In this document: positions 44,813 to 52,691 of the stretch, one piece after another
How positions within the stretch are numbered: the stretch's first letter is position 1
Layout: each line of letters begins with the position of its first letter
Notes under the pieces: generated by a model
What the model was told of the DNA's origin: nothing
What the model saw: the letters and a program-made list of their open reading frames with translations, nothing else
Database searches by the model: none
NCBI GenBank assembly: GCA_900540875.1
Contig: UQHT01000009.1
Coordinates: forward strand, 1-64,000
Origin: an uncultured Collinsella sp.
GTDB taxonomy: Bacteria; Actinomycetota; Coriobacteriia; Coriobacteriales; Coriobacteriaceae
DNA length: 64,000 nucleotides
Direction: 5' to 3'
Made by a program: the position numbers and the translations under genes

Positions 44813-45805
44813 CTAGGAACGCCAAAAGGTATCTATGAGGTCATCTCGGTTGGAGACACCGCTTTTAACGTAGATGCGATGCAAGTGTGCCTTGACCGTG
44901 CCAGGGCTGATGACCAACTCGCTGGCGATGTTTTGGGCGTCGTTGCCCTTCAGCACCAGTGTGAGCACTTCCTGCTCGCGCCGTGACAGCTTATGGGCGT
45001 CGGCATAAATCACCACACGCGATGCGAGGTCGTCCTCAGAGCTTGCGCTCTCGGCCGCCACGTCCTCATCGGCACGCGGATGACGGGCATACACACGCAG
45101 GATATGGCTAAACTGGCATAAAAGCTGAGCCGCGCATACCACGAGCAGCACGTTTTCGGAGATATTGCGCTCGGACAGATACCACAAAAAGAGGCTGATG
45201 ACGGGGTTTTGAAAGTCGGGGTGGCAGAACAAGATCATGTAGGTGTCCTCGGCGATTACGCAAAACGCAAAAACGAGTGCCACCTTCCAAAAGAGCTTTG
45301 AGCGGTCGAGGTCCAGCTTCTCAACACGAGTGGCTCTGCACCGGTAATGCCAGGCGGCATAGGCAAGACATCCTACATTGCCCAGGTCACGCGTGAGCCA
45401 AAAGAGATACTGCTGCATCTCTCCGGCAGCGCCGCTGCGAGGCACCAGCAGCAATTGCAAGATTGAAAACGGCACGATAGCGAGCCCGAGCATGCGCGAC
45501 GTCGGCCTTTTGCGCAAGCGTGCAAACATCCACAGCACAATGCAAGCATAGATGGCAATACCGAGCACGCAGCGCAGCAAGGGGTGCTGCAGCGGCTCGC
45601 TAAAGGTAACGGCGTAGTCATATTTGAGCCGAGTGTACTCGTCAAAAAAGATGACCGACATATCGAGCATGTAGAGCAAAAAGCCCGCCGCGGCCACTAG
45701 GCTGTCGCTACGGTGCGTCATGAGCCAAACCACCAATGCCACGGCACTGGTCACCAGAGCCACACCCATGATAATCGTGGTGTAGATATAGAACGCGAAA
45801 CTCAT
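44813..45805 (-). CDS. Membrane-bound LuxR family regulator 1
   Basis: A 330-residue protein with seven predicted membrane helices in the first ~235 residues, beginning FYIYTTIIMGVALVTSAVAL. The first block contains FFDEY and the last, the conserved YLSERNISENVLLV. The C-terminal LuxR HTH is at about 265-325 (LSRREQEVLTLVLKGNDAQN then IASELVISPGTVKAHLHRIY). There is no phosphoacceptor or known ligand domain. The same plan, down to LWYLSERNISEN, is found in the gene at 52692, so the two are paralogues flanking the agmatine genes. GGGGAGG precedes the start. Confidence 0.85.
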   Translation of the reverse strand: MSFAFYIYTTIIMGVALVTSAVALVVWLMTHRSDSLVAAAGFLLYMLDMSVIFFDEYTRLKYDYAVTFSEPLQHPLLRCVLGIAIYACIVLWMFARLRKRPTSRMLGLAIVPFSILQLLLVPRSGAAGEMQQYLFWLTRDLGNVGCLAYAAWHYRCRATRVEKLDLDRSKLFWKVALVFAFCVIAEDTYMILFCHPDFQNPVISLFLWYLSERNISENVLLVVCAAQLLCQFSHILRVYARHPRADEDVAAESASSEDDLASRVVIYADAHKLSRREQEVLTLVLKGNDAQNIASELVISPGTVKAHLHRIYVKSGVSNRDDLIDTFWRS

Positions 45806-45933
45806 GCCCGCCTCCCCTGTCTAGATGCTGTGAGGATGTTGACAGATTCTTTGCCGCAAGATTAGACTCACCGATTAAACGTACTGTATCGTTTAGATAA
45901 ACAAGCTGTGTCTCACCGATGAAAGGAGATGCC

Positions 45934-46125
45934 ATGACACCGATCGCTCCGCTCAAGATGCTCGTCGCGCCCGCCGCCAAGGCCATCACCCGACTCGGTT
46001 CTTCCATGACCTACGACGATGTCCCCTGCATCGCCGAGGAGCGTTCGGACAGCCGCCCGTACCTGGGCCACGTCCCCTACTTTGCGCCTAAGCTCGTTTC
46101 CGATCCCGAGCACCGCGAACAGTAA
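45934..46125 (+). CDS. Small hypothetical protein
   Basis: A 63-residue protein (MTPIAPLKMLVAPAAKAITR, then a hydrophilic tail ending PYFAPKLVSDPEHREQ) with an excellent ribosome site: AAAGGAGA 7 nt before the ATG. The N-terminal 25 residues could form an amphipathic helix. It is convergent with the antiporter gene and shares its terminator. GC pattern by codon position fits the chromosome. Function unknown. Confidence 0.55.
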   Translation: MTPIAPLKMLVAPAAKAITRLGSSMTYDDVPCIAEERSDSRPYLGHVPYFAPKLVSDPEHREQ

Positions 46126-46132
46126 TCCAAGA

Positions 46133-46177
46133 TGCACCAAGCGCTGCGTAACTCGCGGCGCTTACTGTTTTGGTGCA
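46133..46177. terminator. Shared hairpin between the small gene and antiporter 1
   Basis: TGCACCAA pairs with TTGGTGCA, and AGCGC with GCGCT inside it. The antiporter stop (46162-46164) lies within it. Likely bidirectional. Confidence 0.6.
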
Positions 46178-47571
46178 AAGTAACCTGACCCCCGTGCACC
46201 AACGCCGGGATTGTCGACGCTTCGGCCGCGGCGCGATATGAGGCGCGAAACCTCGCCCAATAACAGGCCAATCACTACGCCCGCGAGAACCGGCAACTTT
46301 GCCATCTCGGCAGGTGAGCTGTTGAGCGGCACAATCGTAGCAACAATCGAAAGCACGAGCTCCACCACGGGAATCGCAAGCGCCACCGCGAGCACCTTGC
46401 CCTCGAAAGGCGCACGGAACACACGCGAGCGATTATCGTGCTTGCGCAGACGCCAAAACGCTGGGAACATGGGAATATAGCTCATGAGCAGAAAGACGAC
46501 GTTCATCGAGAAGAAGACCCAAAAGACGTCGGAACCCTCACCCAGCGGAATCTGGAGCAGCAGCGCCAGACTGGCAAAACAGCCGTTAATGAGCGCCGAG
46601 CCGTTGGGCATGCCGGTCTTTTTGGACACCAACGCAAAGGGGCGCGGCATGTTGCCGTGACGTGCGGCATAGCTCGCTACGTTGTTGACGCCAAAGCTCC
46701 AGCAGATCATATTGGCGAACAGCGTCACCAAAAAGGCCACGCCCACGACCATCGTCAGCGGGTGGGTGCGCCCCACCATAGCGGCGACTGCGTCCACAAT
46801 GCCCGAATCGAGTGAAAGCTGCTCGGTGGGAACCGCGGCTCCAATGCCAATGCCACAGATGATGTAGATCGCCGCAATGGCCACGCCACCGGCAATAACC
46901 GCCTTGGGGATATCACGTGACGGGTTCTTCATCGTGCTGGCAAAGGTCGCGACCACTTCGAAGCCCATAAAGTTGAACAGGATAATCGATAGGTACGTCA
47001 ACGAATTGGTGTCGCCCAGATCTGGAATGAAGGTCTTAAACGACATGTCGTTGGCAAAGCCGTTATTGCAGGCAAACCAAATGCCGACGATTCCCACCGC
47101 AGCGGTAATGAGCACCTTGATGACGGCGCCGCCGTCCATAACCCAATCGGCCTCCGCCACCGGCTGCATTGCCATGACCGTGACGCCCCACACAAAGGCA
47201 ATCTCGATGGCAATTCGGATCCCGAGTGAAAACTCGATACCCCACACCGCATTAATGACACTGGGGAACATGCAGGCGATACTTGCCACCCACAGCGGAA
47301 AGTTAACCCAGTAGCACCAAGAGCAACGGGCGCCCCAACGGTCGCCCAGGCCCAAGCGAACCCAATCGTACAGGCCGCCCTCGGAATCAAACGCCGTACC
47401 CAGCTCGGCCACCACCAGACCATAGGGAAGCAAAAACGTAATGATAAGGAAAATCCACCAGAAGAACTGTACGTTACCCATGGCAGATGCCGGAGCCGCC
47501 GCCTCGATGGTAAACACGACGCAGATAACCGAAAGGATGACCTCGATCAGGGAGAACTTTTTACCTGCCAT
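46162..47571 (-). CDS. aguD: APC family antiporter 1 (probable agmatine/putrescine exchanger)
   Basis: A 469-residue amino acid/polyamine transporter of the APC superfamily with about 12 helices. The N-terminal MAGKKFSLIEVILSVICVVF and EAAAPASAMGN match the agmatine:putrescine antiporter group; NFMGFEVVATFASTMKNPSR is the helix 6 region. It lies just downstream of agmatine deiminase 2 in the same direction. Substrate is inferred from this context and from its paralogue at 49716. A short frame (47561-47743) overlaps its start. Confidence 0.82.
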   Translation of the reverse strand: MAGKKFSLIEVILSVICVVFTIEAAAPASAMGNVQFFWWIFLIITFLLPYGLVVAELGTAFDSEGGLYDWVRLGLGDRWGARCSWCYWVNFPLWVASIACMFPSVINAVWGIEFSLGIRIAIEIAFVWGVTVMAMQPVAEADWVMDGGAVIKVLITAAVGIVGIWFACNNGFANDMSFKTFIPDLGDTNSLTYLSIILFNFMGFEVVATFASTMKNPSRDIPKAVIAGGVAIAAIYIICGIGIGAAVPTEQLSLDSGIVDAVAAMVGRTHPLTMVVGVAFLVTLFANMICWSFGVNNVASYAARHGNMPRPFALVSKKTGMPNGSALINGCFASLALLLQIPLGEGSDVFWVFFSMNVVFLLMSYIPMFPAFWRLRKHDNRSRVFRAPFEGKVLAVALAIPVVELVLSIVATIVPLNSSPAEMAKLPVLAGVVIGLLLGEVSRLISRRGRSVDNPGVGARGSGYFAPKQ

Positions 47572-47743
47572 GGCGCGCGCCCCCTACAGCAAAAAGAATG
47601 GCATCTGTACCGAAGGCGCAGCCCAAGGTAGGGTTGCAGGCCGCGTCACCGGTGCAGGTGCCATCCCAGAGAGAGGAGAGGATGCATTTGTTGGACCAAC
47701 GCTCGCGGAACAGGCGCGTGTAGATAACGATACGCTGGTACAT
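47561..47743 (-). CDS. Possible 60-residue leader peptide or small protein
   Basis: ATG 47743 has GGAG 5 nt upstream; the product MYQRIVIYTRLFRERWSNKC continues with a Cys-containing stretch (CTGDAACNPTLGC) and ends ARHGR. Its stop lies 9 bp inside the antiporter gene, so its translation would deliver ribosomes to that start. It could be a coupled leader peptide or a chance frame in GC-rich DNA. Confidence 0.3.
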   Translation of the reverse strand: MYQRIVIYTRLFRERWSNKCILSSLWDGTCTGDAACNPTLGCAFGTDAILFAVGGARHGR

Positions 47744-48045
47744 AGATACTCCGATCAAAACGGCCGCGTTCACGACCGATAACTTTCGGCAATTGAAGAC
47801 GCGTCTGACCTGGGAAATTCAAGCGAACAATTGGCCTAACCCGCAAAAAATCCCAGGCCAGACGCGTACTCAATCAAAGAAAAGGGCACTCCGAAGTGGA
47901 GGCAACGGAGTGCCCAAAGAAAAACCCAACCGACCAAGACATCGAATAAACCGACCATCAATGCCCCGAGATGGTCCGATTCACCGACCGTCCGATTGAT
48001 CGGCTGGGTTCCCGAAGCATCACGGCTCGGAAAGTCAGACGTTTA
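47744..48045. other. Intergenic region with two hairpins
   Basis: GCGTCTGACCTGGGA (47801) pairs with TCCCAGGCCAGACGC (47851-47865), and GGGCACTCCG (47884) with CGGAGTGCCC (47906-47915). Between them is AT-richer DNA; a promoter for antiporter 1 may lie here. No gene. Confidence 0.5.
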
Positions 48046-48152
48046 CTCGGCGTGCTCAGGTGCGCCAGATTGGCGCGAACGAGGAGCGTAGCGTACTGAC
48101 GCTACGTAAGCGACGAGTGAACGCCAAGGTGGCGTGCCTGAGTTACGCCGAG
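48046..48152 (-). repeat. Nested foldback at the end of agmatine deiminase 2
   Basis: CTCGGCGT pairs with ACGCCGAG, GCGCCA with TGGCGT-type sequence, and an inner GCGTAGCG/CGCTACG hairpin forms the tip. The gene's stop codon (48143-48145) is inside the outer right arm. Confidence 0.5.
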
Positions 48153-49348
48153 GGCTCCTGCTGGGTAATGCAGTGGATGTTGCCGCCACCGAAGACGACC
48201 TGCTCGGACTGGACGCCGACGCACTTGTAGACGCCCTCGCCCCAGACCTCGTCATAGATCTTCTGGAGCGTGTCGACGGCCAGCTGGTCGTTCTCGTCGC
48301 CGTACTGCGGGACGATAACGCCGTGGTTGGTCACGAGGTAGTTCATGTAGGAGGCGATCAGCGGCTCGTCGGGGACGCGAGGCTCGGCGTTCTCGTCGGC
48401 GTCGATGGTGTCGCAGGAGGCCTGGTCCATGAACAGCGGGTTCACGGGCATGCAGAGCTTGTAGACCTTCATCTTGCGGCCCTTGGCGTCAACGGCGTTG
48501 GAGAGGGTCTCGTAGGCAGCGTGGCACTGCTCGTAGAACGGATACTCGGGATCGTCGGTCCAGATGCAGGCCATGACGCCCGGGGCGATGAACGTGGCGA
48601 CGTCGTCGATGTGGCCGTTGGTCTCCTCGGGGTCGATGCCCTCCTTGACCCAGATGACCTTCTCGACACCCAGGTAATCCTTGAGGTGCTCGTCCATGTA
48701 GGCGCGAAGCTCCTCGCTCCAGGGCTCAAACTTCTTCTTGAACTTGGGCCAGATGGACTCGGGATCCTCTTCCTCTTCGAGCACTGCAGAGCAGGTGCGG
48801 CCCGGGGAAAGCAGGCACTGGTCGGTCACGACAAGGGTGCCCTCGCCGTCGACGGTGATGGAGCCGCCCTCGAGGATCATGTCATCGGGACGATAGCGGC
48901 GGCAGCCGGAGAGCTCAGCCATCTTGAGGGCGATCTGCTCGTCCTTGTCCCACGGGAAGTAGAGGCCGTCGACGAGGCCGCCGTAGGCGTTGAAGTGCCA
49001 GTGGTTGGCGCGCTTCTCGCCCTTGCCGTTGATGACGTAGGTAGCGGCGGTGTCGCGGAACCAAGCGTCGTCGGTGGTCATCTCGATGACGGTGACGTTC
49101 TCGTCCTCTTCGAAGACGGCCTTGCAGTTGGCGTAGTCGGCCTGGTTGGCGCACATGGTGACCGGGGTGAACTCGGCGATGGCGCGAGCGATGGCGGCAT
49201 ACTGCTTCTGAGCCGGCTTGGCGCCGTGGGCCCAGGTGTCGGTGCGGTGGGGCCAGCCCATCCACACGCGATCCTGCGGGGCAAACTCAGCAGGCATAAA
49301 GAAGCCGTCGGCCTTGGGGGTGGACTCGGACTCGGTGATCGTACGCAT
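48143..49348 (-). CDS. aguA: Agmatine deiminase 2
   Basis: A 401-residue second agmatine deiminase: MPAEFAPQDRVWMGWPHRTD at the start, DDAWFRDTAATYVI, ILEGGSITVDGEGTLVVTDQ, GHIDDVATFIAPG and the catalytic GGGNIHCITQQEPSA. Compared with copy 1 it has an inserted acidic block (LEEEEDPESIWPKFKKKFEP, residues ~215-235). GGAGGAAAT precedes ATG 49348. It lies between the two antiporters and downstream of the carbamoyltransferase in the same direction, so this copy belongs to the dedicated agmatine operon. Confidence 0.92.
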   Translation of the reverse strand: MRTITESESTPKADGFFMPAEFAPQDRVWMGWPHRTDTWAHGAKPAQKQYAAIARAIAEFTPVTMCANQADYANCKAVFEEDENVTVIEMTTDDAWFRDTAATYVINGKGEKRANHWHFNAYGGLVDGLYFPWDKDEQIALKMAELSGCRRYRPDDMILEGGSITVDGEGTLVVTDQCLLSPGRTCSAVLEEEEDPESIWPKFKKKFEPWSEELRAYMDEHLKDYLGVEKVIWVKEGIDPEETNGHIDDVATFIAPGVMACIWTDDPEYPFYEQCHAAYETLSNAVDAKGRKMKVYKLCMPVNPLFMDQASCDTIDADENAEPRVPDEPLIASYMNYLVTNHGVIVPQYGDENDQLAVDTLQKIYDEVWGEGVYKCVGVQSEQVVFGGGNIHCITQQEPSA

Positions 49349-49715
49349 AAGATTTCCTCCAAATCGAACGATCGCTTGCTGCGGGCGGGTTACCCGCAGC
49401 CTAAAACCAAGAGATGGTAGGCGCCCGTTCCCCGGCAAAGGTCGGGGCGCCCGGCGCCGGTTTTCACGGAGTCGCACCGGCAAGCGACGACGTAACCAAG
49501 TGCGCGGAGACAAAACGCACGAAGGATACGGAAGAGAGATTGGGGTGGGCGGTGGTTACCGGAGCTATCGCTCACACCCACCCCGGGGAATGGTTAGCAA
49601 ACCTGTCGCTTGGGCACGCCTCCGAAGAGGCTAGAGTGCCCGGAGTCGGGAGCGACAAGCCCGACGAAGCGCGCGTTGGTACACGAGGAGGGTTGGAGCC
49701 CCAGAACCGGGTGCT
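49349..49715 (-). other. Structured intergenic region between antiporter 2 and agmatine deiminase 2
   Basis: About 365 bp, GC-rich, no gene. Hairpins: CTGCGGG/CCCGCAG near 49380-49400; GGTGGG...CCCACC near 49545-49582; TGTCGCT ... GGGCAC pairing with GTGCCC ... AGCGACA at 49606-49663. It is in the sense-strand leader of the deiminase gene and could hold a terminator plus a structured leader. Confidence 0.45.
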
Positions 49716-51155
49716 CTAGTTCTCCTCGGCCTCGGCGGCCTCCTCAGCGAGACGCTGGGCTGCGAGCTCAGGGGTCAGACCCTTGTACTCGGTCTCGCGG
49801 CCCTTAGCGCTGACGACGCGGACGACCTCGCCGATGAGCACGAGCACGATGAAGATAACGATCATCGGGACCTTGTCGCCAATTTCAGCAGCGGAGAACG
49901 GGATCAGCGTGGCAACGATGGCAAGAACCAGCTCGATGCAGGGGATGGCCAGCATGACCTTCATCATGGCGCCCTTAAACGGGAACGTGAAGATGCGCTC
50001 ACGGTTGGGGTCGTTCTTACGAAGGTTGAGGAACGCCGGGAACATCGGGATGTAGGTCAACAGCAGGAAGACGACAGAGGTGCCAAAGAGCATCCAGAAG
50101 ACACCGTTGGAGATGGCGTCGATGGGAACGAGCTGCAGGCACAGCACCAGGGAGGCAACGACAGCGTTGACCAGGTTGGCGCCGTTGGGCATGTCGTCAT
50201 CCGAGATCATCGAGGCGAAGACCTTGGGCATGTTGCCGTGCTCGGCAGCGTAGCGAGCAACGGAGTTAACGCCGAAGGACCAAGCGGCCATGTTGGCGAA
50301 CAGGGTGATCAGGAAGGCGATGCAGATGACCTTAAAGATCATGGAGTCGCCCACCATGGTCTGGACTGCGACGATCATGCCGTAGTCGGGGTCGATGGAA
50401 TCGGCCGGCACAGCAGCGCCGATGCCAAAGCCAGCGAACAGATAGATCACGGCGATGGACAGGCCACCGACGATAATAGCCTTGGGGATATCGCGAGCGG
50501 GATCGGCCATGTCGTCGGTCATGGTGCAGATGACCTCGAAGCCCATGAAGTTAAAGATGATGATCGACAGGTAGCCGAGAGCGTTGGTGTTGGTGAGCTC
50601 GGGCAGGAAGGTGGCAGCGGACATGTCGTTCGCAAAACCGTTCTCCATGGCATACCAAATGCCCAAAGCGCCAACGATAACGGCGACGGCGACCTTGATG
50701 ATGGCGCCACCGTTAAGGACCCACTCGGAGTCGGCCGCCTTGGAGCGGCCCATGAGGTAGACGATCCACACAAAGGCAAGATCGATACCCATCTTGGCGA
50801 TCAAGTTGAACTCGACGCCAAAGACCATGCCCAAAATGTCGGGGAACATCGTAGCCAGCGAGGCGATCCACAGCGGGTAGTTGACCCAGTAGTAGTACGA
50901 GATGCGGGCGCCCCATTTGTCGCCCAGGCCATCGCGTACCCAGTCGTAAATGCCGCCCTCGCCGTCATAGGTGGTACCGAGCTCGGCGACAACCATGCCG
51001 TAGGGAAGCAGGAAGGTCAGGATCAGGAAGATCCACCAGAAGAACTGCTGGTTGCCAATGGCAGCAGCAGGAGCGGCGGCCTCGCAAACGAAGACGACGC
51101 AGATGATGGTCGAAATGACCGTCAAGAAGGAAAGCTTTTTCTTTCCGTCGCTCAT
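49716..51155 (-). CDS. aguD: APC family antiporter 2 (probable agmatine/putrescine exchanger)
   Basis: A 479-residue paralogue of the transporter at 46162. It shares EAAAPAAAIGNQQFFWWIFL near the N-terminus, GGIYDWVRDGLGDKWGARISYYYWVNYPLW, NFMGFEVICTMTDDMADPAR and AWSFGVNSVARYAAEHGNMP (given in parts). The C-terminus is Glu/Ala-rich (LAEEAAEAEEN). GGAGC precedes the start. It is read after the carbamoyltransferase gene (133 bp) and before deiminase 2, so these three form the core catabolic unit: import agmatine, deiminate, release putrescine. Confidence 0.85.
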   Translation of the reverse strand: MSDGKKKLSFLTVISTIICVVFVCEAAAPAAAIGNQQFFWWIFLILTFLLPYGMVVAELGTTYDGEGGIYDWVRDGLGDKWGARISYYYWVNYPLWIASLATMFPDILGMVFGVEFNLIAKMGIDLAFVWIVYLMGRSKAADSEWVLNGGAIIKVAVAVIVGALGIWYAMENGFANDMSAATFLPELTNTNALGYLSIIIFNFMGFEVICTMTDDMADPARDIPKAIIVGGLSIAVIYLFAGFGIGAAVPADSIDPDYGMIVAVQTMVGDSMIFKVICIAFLITLFANMAAWSFGVNSVARYAAEHGNMPKVFASMISDDDMPNGANLVNAVVASLVLCLQLVPIDAISNGVFWMLFGTSVVFLLLTYIPMFPAFLNLRKNDPNRERIFTFPFKGAMMKVMLAIPCIELVLAIVATLIPFSAAEIGDKVPMIVIFIVLVLIGEVVRVVSAKGRETEYKGLTPELAAQRLAEEAAEAEEN

Positions 51156-51288
51156 GATGAGCTCCTTCGCTCAGTCTTGGACAGATCCGAGGCCCTAAGG
51201 TATTAAGGCAATTGCTTGGGCCTCGGTGAGCGGGCGACAGGAGACGAGCATCCGCCACCCGCAAACGTGCTTTTAGAAGCCTTGAGGC

Positions 51289-52362
51289 TTAGAGCTGCTC
51301 GAGAGCCTCGAGAGCGGCGTGGAGCTCAGCCTTGGCGGAGTACTCGACACCCTCGTCGTTGAGCGGGGTGCGCTTGCCCAGGGCGGCAAGGAGAGCACGG
51401 ATGGAGTGCTTGCGGTTCTCGGCCTCGACCCAGCACAGGGAGCGCTCGGGATCGTCCATGACCTCGTCGACGACCTCCTCGTTGCGGGTGGCCGGCAGGC
51501 AGTGCATAAACTTGGAGTTGGGGCCGGCGAAGTTCATCATGTCCATGGTGACCTGATACTTGGGATAGAACACGTCCATGTAGTTCTCGCCCGAGACCTC
51601 CTCGTCGTACAGGCCATACCACACGTCGGTGTAGATGAAGTCGGCGCCCTTGATGCACTCGATGTCGTCGGAGATGACGACAGAGCCGCCGGAGACCTTG
51701 CAGTTCTCCTCGGCGATGGCCATCATCTGCTTGCCGAACTCGGCGCGCTCCTCGACGGTGCCAACGTGCAGGCCGCCGTCGGGGATCTGGTGGCCCTTAG
51801 GTCCAAACTGGACAAACTTCATGCCGACCTTGGAAGCGATGAACATGAGGGAGACGCAGACCTGGGTGGCGTCGCCGATGAAGGCCAGGGTGCAGTCCTC
51901 GATCTTCTTGCCCTCGGGGAGGTTCTCGAGCATGGTCATGAGGTCGCCCATCTCCTGCGTGGGATGGTTGAACTCGGACATGCCGTTGATGACGGGCACA
52001 GCGGAGCCCTCGGCGAGGCCGACGACGTCCTTGTGACGGTCAACGCGAGCCATCATGATGTCGAGCAGCGAGCCCATAACGCGAGCGGTGTCGCCCAGGG
52101 ACTCGTGACCGCCGAGCTGGATGGTGCCAGGGCCATAGAACTGAGCATGGCCGCCGAGGTCGGTCATAGCGGTCTCGAAGGAAAGACGGGTGCGGGTGGA
52201 AACCTGCTGGAAGATCATGCCAAGGCTCTGGTTGCGGAGCAGGTGCGGATAATAACCGTCAACCTTGATGGCCTTCTTCATTGCCAGGCCAAGATCCTCG
52301 ATAGCCAGGATCTGCTCTTTGGTGAAGTCGTTGGTGTCGATGAAATCCTTAGGCAGCGCCAT
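51289..52362 (-). CDS. ptcA: Putrescine carbamoyltransferase
   Basis: A 357-residue transcarbamylase running in the catabolic direction: N-carbamoylputrescine plus phosphate gives putrescine and carbamoyl phosphate. The carbamoyl phosphate motif STRTRLSFETA is near 55, HPTQ in SEFNHPTQEMGD, and HCLPATRNEEVVDEV in the C-terminal half; there is a C-terminal helix (AKAELHAALEALEQL) like that of PTCases. Ornithine as substrate cannot be excluded by motif, but the deiminases and antiporters beside it favour putrescine. GGAAAGGAA precedes ATG 52362. No carbamate kinase gene is in the window. Confidence 0.85.
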   Translation of the reverse strand: MALPKDFIDTNDFTKEQILAIEDLGLAMKKAIKVDGYYPHLLRNQSLGMIFQQVSTRTRLSFETAMTDLGGHAQFYGPGTIQLGGHESLGDTARVMGSLLDIMMARVDRHKDVVGLAEGSAVPVINGMSEFNHPTQEMGDLMTMLENLPEGKKIEDCTLAFIGDATQVCVSLMFIASKVGMKFVQFGPKGHQIPDGGLHVGTVEERAEFGKQMMAIAEENCKVSGGSVVISDDIECIKGADFIYTDVWYGLYDEEVSGENYMDVFYPKYQVTMDMMNFAGPNSKFMHCLPATRNEEVVDEVMDDPERSLCWVEAENRKHSIRALLAALGKRTPLNDEGVEYSAKAELHAALEALEQL

Positions 52363-52691
52363 GTCGATTCCTTTCCGCCGGTCGTGCCGACTATTGCTAT
52401 GAGGCGCTCGAACATCACGCCTCGTGTTGACAAGACCATCATTCACCCGTATGCAATTTTTACCTAGTTTATTCGGGATTAAAGACCGTTCACGGAGTTA
52501 CACCCCCTCTAAACCAATATAAACCCGCAGGTAGCCAGCTTGCAGGGGGTTTACTATCTAGAACCGCGAACGGTATACGGCTATGCTGTATCTCGGCGCC
52601 TAATCCGCAATGGAACGAAGGGTTGAGACGTCTATATCCCACAAGGTATACAGGGCTCGGCCATAGATGAAATGAGATGGGACGGTGGCAG
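52363..52691. promoter_or_regulatory. Divergent regulatory region between ptcA and membrane LuxR 2
   Basis: About 330 bp. It carries the 52485-52574 nested inverted repeat, with AACGGT-containing arms and a CAATATAAACCCGCAGGTAG core, and a further GGTATAC pair at 52573 and 52646. It probably holds both promoters and LuxR-type binding sites. Confidence 0.5.
52485..52574. repeat. Nested inverted repeat upstream of ptcA
   Basis: ACCGTTCACGG (52485-52495) mirrors CCGCGAACGGT (52564-52574) with one mismatch; inside, ACCCCCT mirrors AGGGGGT. The loop has CAATATAAACCCGCAGGTAG, close to the reverse complement of the CTGACCTGCGGTTTTATTG core of the element at 39708. Confidence 0.5.

Noticed and set aside
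49400..49720. Plus-strand frames in the gap between antiporter 2 and deiminase 2
   Set aside because: They lack ribosome sites and change composition along their length; hairpins explain the region better.
51289..52362. Ornithine carbamoyltransferase of arginine synthesis
   Set aside because: No arginine biosynthesis gene is near, while two agmatine deiminases and two matching antiporters are; putrescine carbamoyltransferase fits better, although motif evidence alone does not exclude ornithine.
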